Source: Pempheris klunzingeri
Lineage: Eukaryota > Chordata > Actinopteri > Acropomatiformes > Pempheridae
Assembly (NCBI RefSeq): GCF_042242105.1
Contig: NC_092032.1
Span: 19,158,915 to 19,222,914 of the forward strand
Direction: 5' to 3'
DNA: 64,000 nucleotides
Part shown: positions 1-13,795 of the stretch, piece by piece
How positions within the stretch are numbered: the stretch's first letter is position 1
How the letters are laid out: each line of letters starts with the position of its first letter
Program-made: the position numbers and the translations under genes
Notes under the pieces: generated by a model
Seen by the model: only the letters and a program-made list of their open reading frames with translations
Database searches by the model: none
What the model was told of the DNA's origin: nothing

Positions 1-863
1 AGTGCATAGAGCATCCAGGAAACCTTCAAAGTAAAACACCCTGTGCAGACTCCCAATCGTATATTACATGACTACGTCAGATTTGGTTAAAAAATATATA
101 TAGTGTGTGTATGAAGCCGTCTGGAGGACAGAATAACACCACGTCACAGCCTGAATGCACCTTTCTTCATTTAGGGGTCACAAGTTTTTATTTTCCTTCA
201 TTTTTTTTGTTTTAGCGCAAAGCCTAAAACGTCTACATCGTAGAAATTTAGCTGCCTATTTCAATTTGACACAGTATAGAGCTGCAACTCATCTCGGAGC
301 CAAACTCCCGGCATCAGATTTCAAACATCTCACATCCCTCCATCGTGAAGAGAAAAAGAGAGAAAAGCCTGGAATAAGATGCCAGGACAAGTTAAACTCC
401 TAAGGACAAACTCAAAACTGTGAACGTGTCTAAAGCTCCATGGCTCAGCAAACTCAGAGGCAATGTTTACCTTCATTCCCTCTGACTGTTCACACAAGGT
501 ATCAGGCAGCTGTTAGATAAAGCCAAGTAAATATTGGTAAGTGTGGGTGATATAAGGAGACATATTCCCCCAGGGCTTTAGTCGCCCTGGTTGAATTCCA
601 CAAGTCTGCATAATCAGGTGTTCGTCCAAGGACTGCAAGGAAATAACATTGATCCCTCAAAATATGTGCTATTAAATGGAAATCTCACCGATTCTGCTTA
701 TGTAGATCAAACTTGACCTATAATTGTAACTAACTAACCGAACCGAGTTGATTTTGCAAACAAGGAATGGAAAATTGGACACCTAAGAGAAATGATGGGT
801 ACAGTTGGGTATTTGATGTGTATCCATCTATTCTTTATCCATCCTTATCATCATTTTCTAACA

Positions 864-1060
864 ATATATGGCCAAAAGTATATAGACACTCGAACATTAC
901 ACCCTTGTGTGATTGTTGAGTGTCTGATTCCAAGACAATGAGGTGCTGAATGGGATCGAGGTCCTGTTCTTCTACACCGAACTGGGAAAACCAATTGTCT
1001 TTTCTTCAAGGGCTCCACTGGGTTGCATTGCTCTGTACAGACGCTCGTGATGAATCCCAC
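864..1060 (-). mobile_element. Internally deleted Tc1/mariner-like transposon relic
   Basis: Starts with ATATGGCCAAAAGTATATAG, the terminal signature of a common fish Tc1-like family. It then jumps to an internal transposase segment (ATGGGATCGAGGTCCTGTTC, CACCGAACTGGGAAAACCA), which in intact elements lies several hundred bases further in. The transposase would be on the minus strand; the copy is deleted and frameshifted, so it is inactive. Confidence 0.6.
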
Positions 1061-2879
1061 AAACAAATTAAAGGGCGTCATAATATTGCGCAACTCTTAT
1101 CCTTATCTTGTCACCATAACTTCAGCAATTTAAACTCACAGATGCATTTGAATAACTTAGATAAAGATGTTCTTTGGAGCAGACCTTTGCTCTTTTCCAT
1201 GCTGTTCTGCATTTTGCTTAAAACAAAGACCACAGTGTTTTAGTGAAATGCGTCAGCAGCTGTTAAATTACCGTGAGCTCAAATCTATGAGAGGTTTTAA
1301 TGGAGCACTTGTTTGTTTTGTTTATTTATTCGTCCAGATGAGGATGGTGCCGTTTGAAAAATGTGAGTCAGGGGATTCAGAGCGATAACAAACAAGATTT
1401 TATAGGTGAAGTCCAGCTTCTCCTTTGTGTGTTCGTGATCTCCAACTGTATAATCACACTAATAACCCCGGTCAAATCCATCACCTCCCACTTAGAGTGC
1501 AGAGTGCAGTCAGATTTGAATTGACTGCCCGTCTTTTGCTGCCAAATCCTCTAACCTGGCAGGTTGACAGGTAACCACAACTCTGTCCAAAAAATAAACA
1601 ACTTGTGAATTCATGTGACTGTTGTTTAGACGTCTCAGCCGGTGTGAACATTAACAAGGTTTAAACAAGAATGCAGGGATGTAAACCTTCACACAACACT
1701 TTGATCCAAAGAATATAAACCGTGTAGTTGGATGAACAGCGTGGATCAGTTTGGAGACTTTGCCTATCTCTTAGAAATGGAAGTTCAGCAGAATGAGTGG
1801 CTGCGCCGGCTGAGCTCATACGTTGAGTGAACTATTTGCCGTCCTGCATCTTTGTGTTCTTGCAACATGCAAACCTGTCTGTACTCGTTACTACATCGTC
1901 TCCTCGTGACTCACCAGCACTGATTCACACTGGATTAGAGATATAGGGACGGGAGCATAAGCTTGACAGAAAACCTCCAAAAAGCAACATCCAAATGACT
2001 GCCAAGCTCACAGTGTGCCGACTGGTGTAAGTTTATTTAAGTTAAAACATGTATGGCAACATGCAGCCATCAAGAACAATATATACTGGCACCATAAAAG
2101 GCCTCACAGGCCGGTATTCTTCCTTCAGTGGGTAAAACAGACTTTCACCGACTAGTATTGGTCAAAGCTAGAAAAACCTTTAATCCTACATTTCCCATAA
2201 TGCAACGGACCAGCGTCTTTCGTTAGACTCTCCATGATTGGTAAACATCCATGTCATGCAAACTCCATGACCTCAGGCTTTCATTAAACATGTTAAGTTC
2301 CCCAGCTGTAGCTGAGATAATACAAACCCAGACGGAGAAGTGCTCCCCAAGATGAGTAACGTGATGACGTGTGAAGTTGGTGGAGTGCTCCTTTAAAGTG
2401 GATCCTGCATTAGTACCTGATTAAAGGTTCATTTCTCCACGTTGTGCTTCTATTATGAATATCTCTTCACTGACTTGCCTTAAATAAAATCATATCTGGG
2501 GTCAAGTATCAAGGTAATTTGTTTTTTACAGCACAGGGCTGCACAACAAAGTGGAAGTTGAAGTGTTCAAGCACAAGAGCTGGAGGAGAAATACAGGCCC
2601 ATTGATTCGTTTTAGCCCCAGGGCCCCCAGGCGGGTTAATCTGGCCGTGATCACAATCTTCAAATTCTTTGTTTTGTCCAGACAACACACCAAACTCCAG
2701 AGGAAGTCAGTTCACAACAATATGAAAGAGAGCAACAGGGCAATCACCGATCACCTCAGTCATAAATCTGCTAATCTGAACACACTCACATTGTTATGTA
2801 GGAAAATCCCACTGTGGCAGGACTGGATAAGGGCCAGCATGGACAATAGGTGTTAATTTGCCATCTATGCGGCTGTGTT

Positions 2880-2901
2880 CACACACACACACACACACAC
2901 A
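2880..2901 (+). repeat. (CA)n microsatellite
   Basis: Perfect dinucleotide run of about 11 units. Confidence 0.9.
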
Positions 2902-3163
2902 TCGGCCATAAATACTCCACATGCAATCTACTGTACGTCGTCAGGAGTGTGAGACACGGTAGAAAAACTGCAGGAAATGATTTTACACATGAGGAGGAAG
3001 CTGCTCACAAAGCGCTGGAGGTTTACTGCTCACAGAACAAGAAATCAAACTGACATAAACTCTCATTCTAACACGGTAATCCTGCAGGCAATTAAGTTAG
3101 CCGAGAATTAAGAGTTGACACATACTAAATGTTGGATGAAGTCCAGCAGCAGCAAATCAAGCT

Positions 3164-3215
3164 TTGAAAAAAAAGAAAAAGAAAAAGAGAGAGAGAGAGA
3201 GAGAGAAAGAAAAAG
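3164..3215 (+). repeat. A-rich and (GA)n microsatellite
   Basis: AAAAAG interruptions flank a GA run at about 3186-3206. Confidence 0.85.
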
Positions 3216-4534
3216 CAGGGGGGATTACACGGGTTTTCAAATACATGGAGCAAGAAGAAGAAGAAGACCTACATCCAAATGTAATGAGAAATGAAGATAG
3301 CAGCATTCACATTGTCAGGCCAAACTTTACATTTATATTACTGGCAAACCGAATGCAGAGTTTCATTACACAATCTCCTGGAGTCCTCCTCATCTGACCC
3401 TTTTTTTTTTTTTTGCCATTTCACAAATCTGAAAACAACAGCTACACGCTGCATCAGGCACAGCGTGGATGGCCTGTGGCACAGCTGGAGCGCTTATCAA
3501 TTCTAATTCTGCATCTGGAGAGAGGAAACAAGCCACTTACATTTCAATTATCGCCTCGCACCTCCACGACAGAGGGGGCTGAACGTAAAGATGCTTTTGA
3601 TGAGTGAAATGTTTCACTTGACACACACACACACACAAAGCAGATGATAATAAAGGAAGGATGATACAAGATAAGTGGTCAAAGTGTCTCTGAAGCAGAA
3701 ACAAAAACACACACATATTTCTTTCTATTAGACTTCAGAATTAAAGCAAAGGTCAATGTTCAAATCACTTTAACAAAGGGTGACAATGACATTAGTGCAA
3801 CTGGTTAGACCTCCACTGTGAGATGTGTGGTGGAGCTGCAGGAATTCAGATAACAAGACAAAGAAGGTGTGCTTGTGAAACAACAAAAGAACCATACTGA
3901 TTCACTTACAGCAGCTCTGATCTCTGTGGATCACTGTTAACAAATATGCAGCCACAGATAAGAAATTAGTGAGAATAAAACTAAGAAAGTTGGAAATATT
4001 TAAAAGCTGATTTTAACAGAGAACAAATCCATTTCAATTCGGATAATTGCCCCTAAATGAATGCTACAACCAAGCAGCACGCTTTGCATGTCACATTGAA
4101 CGCATGCAAAAGTGTGCAGACAAAGCCAAAGCGGAGGGATGCGTGCCTCTCCCACCTTTCACCGCAAAACAAAGCAGTCCTCCCCCCTTGGAAATAACTT
4201 TGTTGTGTCTCCCCAGCGCTCCAGCCAGACTCCATTCAGCAAACCGTGATTTTGAATGTGGAGCTCACCTTTTGTTAGTTCCTCTGGAGGATAAGAGCAG
4301 CAGTCCTCCCCCCCTCTGTCTGTCTGTCTGTCTGTGGGTGTCTGCTCCCCTCGGCTCCTCCGTACATTTAATCGGAACAGCAGCAGCAGCAGCAGCGGCG
4401 GGTTGCGAAATTGTTGCTGCGCGCTTCGCCTTGTTTGGTGGGCGGCGTGGCTGTTTTCTTCCTCTGTTTCAAACCAGCGAAAACACAGAAAAGCCCTCCC
4501 ACTCAGTCCGCTGGCGCTTCACTGGCTCAGCCTC

Positions 4535-4537
<3 letters not shown>

Positions 4538-4572
<35 letters not shown>
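4538..4572 (+). repeat. (CA)n microsatellite
   Basis: About 17 CA units just upstream of the TATA promoter candidate. A TCTG run (4315-4335) and a CAG run (4378-4395) lie nearby, so this promoter-proximal block is unusually rich in simple sequence. Confidence 0.9.
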
Positions 4573-4574
<2 letters not shown>

Positions 4575-4606
4575 AGCGGATCCGCCTTCTCTCTGCAGGA
4601 GAAATG

Positions 4607-4614
4607 TATATAAA
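4607..4614 (+). promoter_or_regulatory. TATA box of an orphan promoter
   Basis: TATATAAA stands at the edge of a GC-rich segment (about 4330-4760) that contrasts with its AT-rich surroundings. A transcription start would fall near 4637-4645. A donor-like CACACACAG/gtgcgc occurs at about 4840. No recognisable protein follows, so the transcript, if any, may be non-coding or have its coding exons elsewhere. Confidence 0.35.
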
Positions 4615-4969
4615 CGCGCGTCGGAGGCTGCGGGTCCCACGCTGAGGAGGGAGGCTCGTCACCGGGGGCTGTTTGCGGGGTGTGATGTGATGTCTGGCCG
4701 GCGGTGAGCAGCCCGAGCAGGCAGCCAGGAGTCCTGCTGCACCGCTGCGCTCCGCTGGCTCTGGTGGCTCCTGCCTGCGCTGCAAAAAATGTCCATCCTG
4801 ACATGGATTTAGTCTCTGACACAGTTTTAAAGTCACACACAGGTGCGCGCAGTGGTTTTTCTGCCCGCTTGTTTGGACTTGGTGTGTTTTTGCCCTAATT
4901 AGACACTTGAAGTTTAGCCTGTGGAGGCCCTCAGGTTGCACAGACTCTCTCCCTCCTTGACCCATTTTC

Positions 4970-5740
4970 ATCCGTGGTTGCCCAAGTGCCTGCCTGTCAC
5001 CCACTTGTCCTTCATATTGATCCCAGTGTGCCTCATTTCAGTCCCTACGACCACCCAAGCATGGACTCTTAATGCTCCTCTGTTGATTCGAGTGCCCTTC
5101 TCTCCAGCCCAAATTACCCTCAAGATCGTCTGTGTGTCATTCTAGTTGGTCCAAACTTCCCTTTTGATCAGCCCAGACTCCCCTCTGGTTGACCTAAAGG
5201 GCTCTTTGCTGCCACCCTGTCTTTGAACTCAAATGCCCCTCTGGTCAGCCCAAATGCCTCTGTGGTCCCTCATTGGTGGTCCAAGTGTTCCTCTGGTCAG
5301 CACAGATGCATCTTTGGTGCCGTTCTTGTTGCTAAAATGTCCTCTTTTTTTAGCCCAAATGGCCCTTCTGGTTAGCTGAAGTGCTTCTGTGGTCATTAAA
5401 GTGCATATTATATCACTAACATGCCACAATTGCCCATTTTCATGACCCCAAATGCCCCACTGGTTGGCCTAAATGGCCTTTTATCACCCAGTCGTGCCCC
5501 TTTAAGATCAAATCTGGTCAGTCCAAGTGCCCCTATGGTGCCTGTAGCCACTATGGCACCTTTCTTGTTGCTGAAAATGCCCCTCTGGTTGATCTAAGGG
5601 TCCCAAATGACCAAGTTGCCCCTCAGGTTGCCCATATTTCTCTCTGATTAGCCCAAACGCCTCAGACTATGACCAAGCTCCCCTCTGGGGTGACAAACGC
5701 CTCTGTGGTCAGCTCAGGTGCCGCTCTGCTGTGACCTTCA
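4970..5740 (+). repeat. Degenerate minisatellite, unit about 20-40 nt
   Basis: Dozens of diverged units of the type GCCCAAATGCCCCTCTGGTC recur across this stretch (for example CCTCTGGTCAGCCCAAATGC, CCTCTGGTCAGCACAGATGC, CTTCTGGTTAGCTGAAGTGC, CCTCTGGTTGATCTAAGGGT). Spacing is irregular. It starts just downstream of the TATA promoter candidate at 4607. No stable reading frame runs through it. Confidence 0.65.
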
Positions 5741-7010
5741 TACAAAACCTTTACTGTATCATGTAAAAACTCCTTCACGCTCCTCAGAGGCTGCCCCCTG
5801 CCCTTATAGGGGAGCAAAGGGCAAAATCTATTATTACCCCCCCACACACACAAGTGAACCGTCACCATAAACAACATCCTTTTAAAAGGTGAGGCGAAGC
5901 CAGTATACAACCTTCAGTTTTTATTCTGTTCCAGTCTTAGAGGCCACGAACCAAACTGGATATCACACCAAAGGTTTCAGACTCTGGGCCACAACTGCTG
6001 TTACTTCCTGTGTGATCTGCATGAGGAGGCTTGTGTCAGTGTGATAATTAAGAATAGCAGATAATGCAAATGATCTTAATTAGGTCATTAAATACACTTA
6101 AATGTTTAATTAATTAAACAAGCTTTGGAAAGCATGTGTGTGTGTTAACACGTTGTGGCTGCCTTCAAACAGTCCACAAAGGTAGAGTGTGTGTCAGCAT
6201 GTGCAGATTTAAAGTCTTTTGTCTTCAGAAACAGAGAAATATCTACATGTGGAACAGGTTTAAAACACTTCTAAGTAAGAGGTGGCTTTATCCTGAGTCA
6301 CAAATTTAAGAAGCAAGCTGCCTTTGTGACAAAAAAAACATTCCCCAGCATGCAGGAGGGAACGCATTTCAGAATAAATATCACATTTACATGAAATTCA
6401 AGCACATAATAGGCAAAAAATAGGGCTCTAAAAGTGGAATTTTAGCTTTAATGACCTTTTCAGATGGATATTTTTTGCAGCGTGTGGCTGCCCAGACAGC
6501 CATCTAAAGAGATGTGAAAGTGTTTCTTCTGTGAGAAGTCAAGTTAGGACAGATTTGCCTTATTTGAACTGATTATCTCTCAGCCACAGACGAGGGCTTT
6601 GTGCCGTTTAGCAGTGATGTAGATAAACCCAGAGCTGATATATGATATCAAGAACAGAGTTTAATACATTAGACCAGACAAAAGTAGAATATTGCAATAT
6701 TCCCAAGTCAGAATCAATTCTCTGTTGCGCCCCACGGACGCTCCCTCATCGCCCCCCTGAGAGTATAACAGGAGTATTATAAGTCAGAGTAATGTCTGTC
6801 AGTGAAGAAGCTCTGATTTGCTCAAAAAACGATTTCATCGCCGTCAGACTCGACACTATAATTAAACGTGGGTGTAATTAAAAGTGGTGGCAATTACATT
6901 TCGCGGGAAGACGACAGCGATGTACGCTGGGATGTCTCTCAGTTTTGGGTTGAATTATTAAAGGGAACCCCGAGGATGCATTTAACAAGATGCTATATTT
7001 ATATACATAC

Positions 7011-7037
7011 GTGTGTGTGTGTGTGTGTGTGTGTGTT
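7011..7037 (+). repeat. (GT)n microsatellite
   Basis: Perfect GT run of about 13 units. Confidence 0.9.
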
Positions 7038-10031
7038 TGAATATCTTAGAGGCCACCTGGGCTGCAGGCCCAAGTCTCGGTCCCCCTGGAGTTCCCTGAC
7101 AGTATCGCTGCAGTATAAGAAGCCTTTGATATATTTGCTTTAATTATGGAGGATAATGAATTTAAATTTGTGATGCATCAAGGCTCCGAAATGGCATTCC
7201 ACCCCTGGAGCCCGTAAATGCCTGATACTGCTTCAGGCTTCAGGGGAGTTTGGGAAATCTTATACAGGATTGAGTTGATGAAAATAGATAGGCCTCTGAA
7301 ATGCTAATGTTGACTTTTGGTGCCTAAATCTGGCTGCAGCCCGTCGGGACGCACCGAGCTGCAGTGGCCCGCTGGTTCAAATCCACTGGTGTGTGTTTGC
7401 ATGAGAGACGTTTCCAGGGAGAGTAAAGCTAACCTTTAGCTTACCCTCAGATAAACGCTGTACATTTTACTCCCCGCTCATAGACTGGCTGTTCTGCAGA
7501 AGGCATCAATTTGTGCTTCTGAGATCAATCACATGGAACAAAAAGAAACATTGACTTCATTCTGTCGGAGAGCAGCGAAGCTTAAACCTGCCTCAATTTC
7601 TCACCCTTTGTTTCACCAAAAATTACATGAAGCATGAGTTCTGCTCTCCGTCGACATCCATATTCGCTCCGTCCGCCCACGTGAAGCCGAGCCGCTGGCA
7701 ATTAATTAAAGGAAGCACACGCACTGCTCAGCCAGCTTGTCAGGCCTGCCAGTCATCAGCGTGGCGTGACAATGATCTGACCATCACCGGCTTAATTGGC
7801 ATTCTGAGGACATTCTCTCCTCCTCACTGTAGGCTAAATAAACACGCAGGCAGGCAGGATGCAACCTTCATTTCTCTTGATCAATAACCCTGCAACACCA
7901 CATCTGACAGGGGGTAACAGCTAGGAGCATTTTTTAAACCCTGTTGACAGAGCAAGTTTGTGTTTTCACACACACCGACACAGTTTAGAAGTTTGCATCC
8001 AAAGGAATAGTCCTGTTTCATCCCTCTTTCTGCCTTGTGATATTCGACTAGTTTAGCTTAATTATTTGTGAGATCAAGTTGCAGTTTGATCCATAACAGG
8101 GTGCTTTCTGTCCAGCTAATTATCCTCCAGAGCATGACCCGGATATCGATCACAGTCCGCCATCATCGAGGGTTTTCCATAAATGCACCTTGGAGGGGAC
8201 AACAACAGAACCACAGGTGTATCCTATGCAGAAGGTGTTTTCTTTTTACCAGGAGGTAAGAAAACAGACTCAATCCAAAAAATACAAACCTGACAAGACT
8301 CAGAAACAGGAATCGCTGACTGGGATGCTGGAACGTCCGACACAAGGGCACAGGTCAGGGGAAGAGAGCACAGGTGGGAACAGTCAGGGCGGGGCAGACG
8401 ATCACAGGGCAGGAAGTCAAGGGGCCTGAAACAGGAAACACGTGAACTAAACTTGACGAGACATAACACAGCATAACTCAGAGACTCTAACACACAGAGA
8501 CTTTAACGTTTATTAGTAAGATAAAACTGATTATATGTGTGATTATAGGCTTTTCATTTGGCATGCGAGTGTTTCTGTACATGCTGCAGGACACATTAAA
8601 TGAAAGAAAAAGTCCCACTACGCCACATGATTCTGTGTTTCTTCCTTTCCTGTGCCTGGCTGTGGATGAATAGAGGAGGCTTTCACCATCTCCATGTTGA
8701 TGTCTTTGCCTTTGTGCTGACAAAAAAAAAAAAGTACTTTTAGTGTTTTTTCCTTCACTGTTATTCTCATATGTTTGTTGTGCATCAGCCAGCAGAGCTG
8801 CTCTGTATCATTTTGTTCTGGGTTAACGCACCTACAGCAACATTTCGAGTGAATTTGTTTGTGTGAGAAGACAGACGAGGCTACAAAGTCAGACAGTCAG
8901 ATAGAAAGGTGTTAAACAAATCCCCAGATGAGGCAAATTTATTGGGAAAGAAAAGTAAAAGTACAGAAAAACTTTTGATAAAACTCCTGTAACATCTGTT
9001 CAATATGGAGCCGGAGTCTGCGGCTGCTTAGCTTAGCGGGATTATTTCTTGTCTGGGAGTTAATTAGGACGTCACAGCGTGTGACCAAGAACTGTGGTGC
9101 CTTCAAAGTCCATATGAATGACACCGACAGTGACGGCTCTTTAGCTTTAAGGCAACAAAACGTAAGAGCCGTATGTTACAACAACATAACTATAACCACA
9201 ACCGTAGGTTTATCTTTGGCTGTGCAGATGTATCGTCAAAGTGTCCATGGCGACAGTGAGGAACCATATCATGTACGCGACTTCCCAAGTCGTAAGCATG
9301 AGCTCCATTTGAGGGACGCACTCGTCCGGAAATTAAACCCCTACAGCTTATTTTTATGGTTTGTGTACGTATTAAACAAAGATATGAAACAAAGGAGACA
9401 GACTTTGTGACCTTTGGACAGAGCCAGGCGAGCTGTTTCCCTCTATTTCCCCCAGAACTCTTGACGGGGAAGTGAATAAGCGGATTTATTATTCTTTAAT
9501 TCGTTAATTCTATAAGGTAAGTATCTTAAAATTGCACTATTCCCCAAAACTAAACATAATTTAGCCTTTAACCGTTGTGCTCCACCGGCTGGATCCTCCT
9601 TGCCTGCCATCTGAGCAGACAGGTAGGTTGTGTCCATCCTTTTTTTCCTCCTCTGTGGCTGTTTGTTTACACGCGTGTATGTGGACAGACATGTGTCAGG
9701 GTGCATCCTGTCAATCACAGGGTGAAGGCCTTACCCAGCCATCAACCTGGAACAGTGACGAATACGCGGAAATGACAGCTGCGCCCACCCCCACCCCCTG
9801 GTACGCCTCCCTCGTTGCCTTGAATGAATGAGTGATAAAAACACAGAGCACTTACATTCCTGGAAAATTAGGTCAGGTTGAACGAAGCAAAGACTCCAAA
9901 CGGGACGAGAGATGAAAGCCAGCACACTTCTGCTGAAATTTTCACAGCTCCTGTCGACTTTTACATCACAAAACATCATCCACCTGGTACCACTTCCAGC
10001 TGAAAAGAGAGCAGGGAGGGAGGGAGGGAGC

Positions 10032-10054
10032 GGTGGTGGTGGTGGTGGTGGTGG
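10032..10054 (+). repeat. (GGT)n trinucleotide run
   Basis: Seven GGT units after a GGGA run (about 10015-10030); appears as polyproline or polythreonine in chance frames. Confidence 0.85.
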
Positions 10055-10954
10055 GATTTCTTCTTCCTCTACACAATTTGAAGCACCAGAGCCGAGTGTG
10101 TGACTGTTGTGTAATTGCATTCATAAGCACCGACGGCACAAAGACAAATTCCTCAAGCATGCAGTGTTTTCAGCAAGTAAATAAAGGTGATTGTGATTTT
10201 CCTCCTGCCGGGATCAGACTCTTCAAAAGATGCAACATCATCCATCTCACCCCCTTCTCCCCCCCTGTCCTCCCGCCTTTTCCCCATTATATAGACTGTG
10301 TTTCCTGTGCTTCCATGGGAGCTCCTAATTGCCTATTGTGCTTGCTGCTCAGCTGTCTGGGTGATGTGCAGTGACAAGCCGCATCCTCGAAAAAAGTGAT
10401 GTGTACTTGTGAGGTTCTCCGGGAAGAGCTTTATCTGTCTCTCACATGATTTCTCTCCCACACAAATCTCTCACAATCCTCCTCGCTCCCCACCCCCCAA
10501 CCCGTCCCCATCGCAGCTCTTGAAATGTAAAGTACGTATGTCAAGTGGTAGTGTAATGTATGTCGAGTGGAAAGTGAGCGTGCATGCCTTGTTCCCAGGG
10601 CAACTGTGAAAAAAAGTTGAGCAATTTGTCAGTTGTTCTCGCTGCTCGTCCACAGAAGTTTGTTCAAAGTTGTGCTCAGAGGCTGTGAGCCGTTTTCTGT
10701 CTCCACTCAAATGAGTTGGAAAGTCTGGGAAAGGAAGACAAAAGAGTGGGAGAAGCCCTCTATTGTCTCTGCAGACGGCTGTCAGTGATGTTCTCAGGTT
10801 GGAAAAAAGAAAAGGAGGCATTTGTGACCAATAACAACAAAAACAAAGACGCAGTTACATTTCACGTGCAACATTTTTGACTCGTTCACATAAGATAGAG
10901 ATCATGTAGCACTAACATGAGTTCAACTACTCAGACATAACATCACTCTTACAT

Positions 10955-11140
10955 TCAGAGGAATATTTTGAGAAATATGCCTATTGGCTTTCTAACAGAG
11001 AATTAAATGGTACCTCTCTCGTATGTGTCATTCACTATGAAGGTACAGCCTGAAGCTTAAAAGCTCTGTCCAAAGGGAAACAAGTCCACCTTCCAGCACC
11101 TCTGACAGGCTTCATGTTTAACGGACTGAGCCTCTGTTTT
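10955..11140 (-). repeat. Second copy of the AGCTAGCCTGG-type repeat
   Basis: Reads ATTTTGAGAAATATGCCTAT TGGCTTTCT at its left end and CTGTCCAAAGGGAAACAAGT CCACCTTCCAGCACCTCT further on, blocks expected of the reverse orientation of this family. Confidence 0.5.
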
Positions 11141-13734
11141 AAGTGATTGTTAACATTTCTTGTTGGGAAGTCAATCAAGCAACCACAAAGAGGCACAAAA
11201 TAACCAAATAGAGACACAAAGCAATGAACAGGAGAGACGAAATGACCGGGAAAAGAGGGAAAATGCCAAAAAGAAGACACAAAACAATCCCAGAGATGCA
11301 AATATGACAAATAAAGAGACTCAAAATGAATATGAAGAGATGTAAAACTACAGAAGAGAGCAACATGGTACAAAACAAAGAAAGATGTGTGTTTGAATCT
11401 GTCAGTCAATCTAGCCCTCATGTTGCTCTCTAAACCTCCCGTGCACAGATATGAAAGCGATTTTCATGCAACTCTCTGCCAGAAAAGTTGATGAAAGTAA
11501 AAGTATAGTGAATTAGGAAGTGCCCTTATATTTAACTTGATTTCAAAAAGGACATGAAAGATTAACTACAGCTTGTTCTTAGCTCGAACACACTCCCTTC
11601 ACAAAGCTAAATATAAAAAATGTATTGGAGTCTAATCAGATTGGAGTTAATGTGACATTGCTGTGCTCAGAGCTTGGAGGGACGAGAGGGGCAAAAACCA
11701 TTTACATTAAAACAATGCAAAATCAGGCAATGGACCAGACAAGATGAGATGCAAATATTAAGAGTCTAATGTGACAACATGTGGATTCAGTGACATAAAA
11801 ACTAGCTTCAAATGTGTGTATTTGGAACATTTTCTTTTCCAGCCAGGATTAATTGAAAACGGAGACTGATTTGAAGTGAATATACACCTAAATCCATAAA
11901 GGATCATATAGCGTATGTACATGTCAGTGTAATCAAAGCCTGACACGGACTGCTCTCACTCAACGAATGAATTCAGTTCAGAGTTTCAAATCACGACTTT
12001 GATTTGAAACAGCGGGACACGCAGCACGGCTCCAGCACGGACTCCAAATAAAGCAAATCAAAGTACTCAATTTGGAGCGGTGGAGCTTTCCTCTCCGTTA
12101 TAGCTCTGCTTTGTGATTGAGGCTGATTGCACTTGATAGCACATGATGGTTCCCCAACTCTACGACAAAGATTGAGCAAATGCTGAATTGCCAATTTACC
12201 AGTGTGCGATGCATTATGGGATACTGAAGAGTCTGCAGCTCTTGGCCGCCTTTGGACCTCCTTATTCTCAGCTCGGAGTTCTTTCAAAGTCTCTGGTCTC
12301 ACTGGTTTCACGTGAAAAGGGTCATGACCATGTCTGCTCAGTGATATCAGATGTGTTTTATCCACCAGTAGTACATACTGTGTGCTTGTTGTTGGTGAGA
12401 AATGCTTCCAAACCAGTGTGAAAATTCATATTATCTCCCTGTAAACTGAAATGTGCTGATGGTTTTAAGCACTAATGCATTCTGAGGGCAGCATAATGCA
12501 GCCTCTCCACGTGGTGTATAAATAGCAAAAGCTTTTTCAAGACACTTCGCATTTCAGTTCTATGCATTCGAAGCATTTCGTCTGTCGCTTCATGTCATTT
12601 AGTCTCTGTGCACGGGGTGGATGTATGGTTCAAACTGCAGCTTCACACAAGAGCCTGGGGTTCGTTTCCAGTTTGACACCAAAAGCGACCCATCATCCTT
12701 AAAAATCGAACCATGTAACGCTAGTTTTGGTGCGTAAACCTGATGAAATTGGGACTGAAGTGTAATTAAACATTGTTCTCAGCAACCTAAATGTGAGAGT
12801 GTAACAAGAGTTTGCATATTTTATCATTGCTAACTTGGCCACAGAATGACAACGTGTAGTTTTGACGCTTAGGTGAAGCAAACAGCATTAAATTATATGT
12901 GAAACGCTCAAATGCAGACATGTCACACGCAATGTCCTCAAAAAGCATTGCTATTTATATGGCATTCGGTAAGACCAGGCTGTATCATGTTGTCCTCAAA
13001 ATGCAGTGTGCTTAAAATCACTAGGCTATATGCCATCCCTTGAGATCAGGTTATATAATTACAACATATTGTGAATTCCATCATGATATCAAAGCACGCA
13101 GAGGTCATGTCTGAGAATCGGCATTCACGTATTACACGTCTTAAGGCTGGTTGTGTTATTTGTGTGGGTCTGGCTGGAGTAAATATCCATTCTGGGTCAA
13201 AAATATGTACATTTTAGGGATTTAGCATTCTCCAAAAGAATGAAGAAACAACATTTAGATACATGGGAAGGTTGAAATGTGAAGTTTTTCTTCAAAATAC
13301 TGGTGGCTATGGTCAAACTCTCATCTGGGGTGGGGGGGGGGGGTGTATTTTTAAAATCCTCGCTACAGCCCTGATGCGAGGTGCTGCTGATAACACGCAA
13401 CGGCACAAAAATGTCACGAAAACAACTGAGCACACTCAGCAGTGCAGAGAGAACAACAGCAAACACGCAGAGAGAGGTGTTCAGGCGGATGCATAAAAAA
13501 AGGAGGCAAAAGAGAAACTGTACAACAGCCACAGTTCGTCCTGGTTCTCGAACCCAGCAGACTGAAATTAAGCTCATCCGTTAAATTAGTGCAATCAGTG
13601 AAGCTCTCTCAGTGGCCCATCGGAGGGATCTGCCCCGTGCCCCATCTGCTCCGTGCCAATTCCACTGCAGCGCTGCCTCGGCCTGTAGACTGATAGGACC
13701 CCGCAGGCCTGGCACCAGGTTCAGCCACCATGAT

Positions 13735-13795
13735 GAGGACATTTACATTTTAAGCATTTGGCTGATGTTCACATCGAGAGTGATTTACAGTTAGC
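13735..13795 (+). repeat. Fish repeat fragment (ACATTTACATTT..GATTTACAG)
   Basis: ACATTTACATTTTAAGCATT, TGGCTGATGTTCACATCGAG and AGTGATTTACAGTTAG correspond to a short, very abundant teleost repeat whose intact form reads TTTATCCAAAGCGACTTACA in the middle. Confidence 0.5.

Larger units (their letters stand above)
1..4300. other. Non-genic DNA
   Basis: Apart from the Tc1 relic at 864 and the microsatellites listed, I see unique AT-rich DNA with no exon-like open frame. Confidence 0.6.

Noticed and set aside
4047-4613. 188-codon plus-strand open frame with poly-Ala and His-Thr runs
   Set aside because: The runs are translations of CAG and CA simple repeats in the GC-rich promoter-like block; no domain or splice support.
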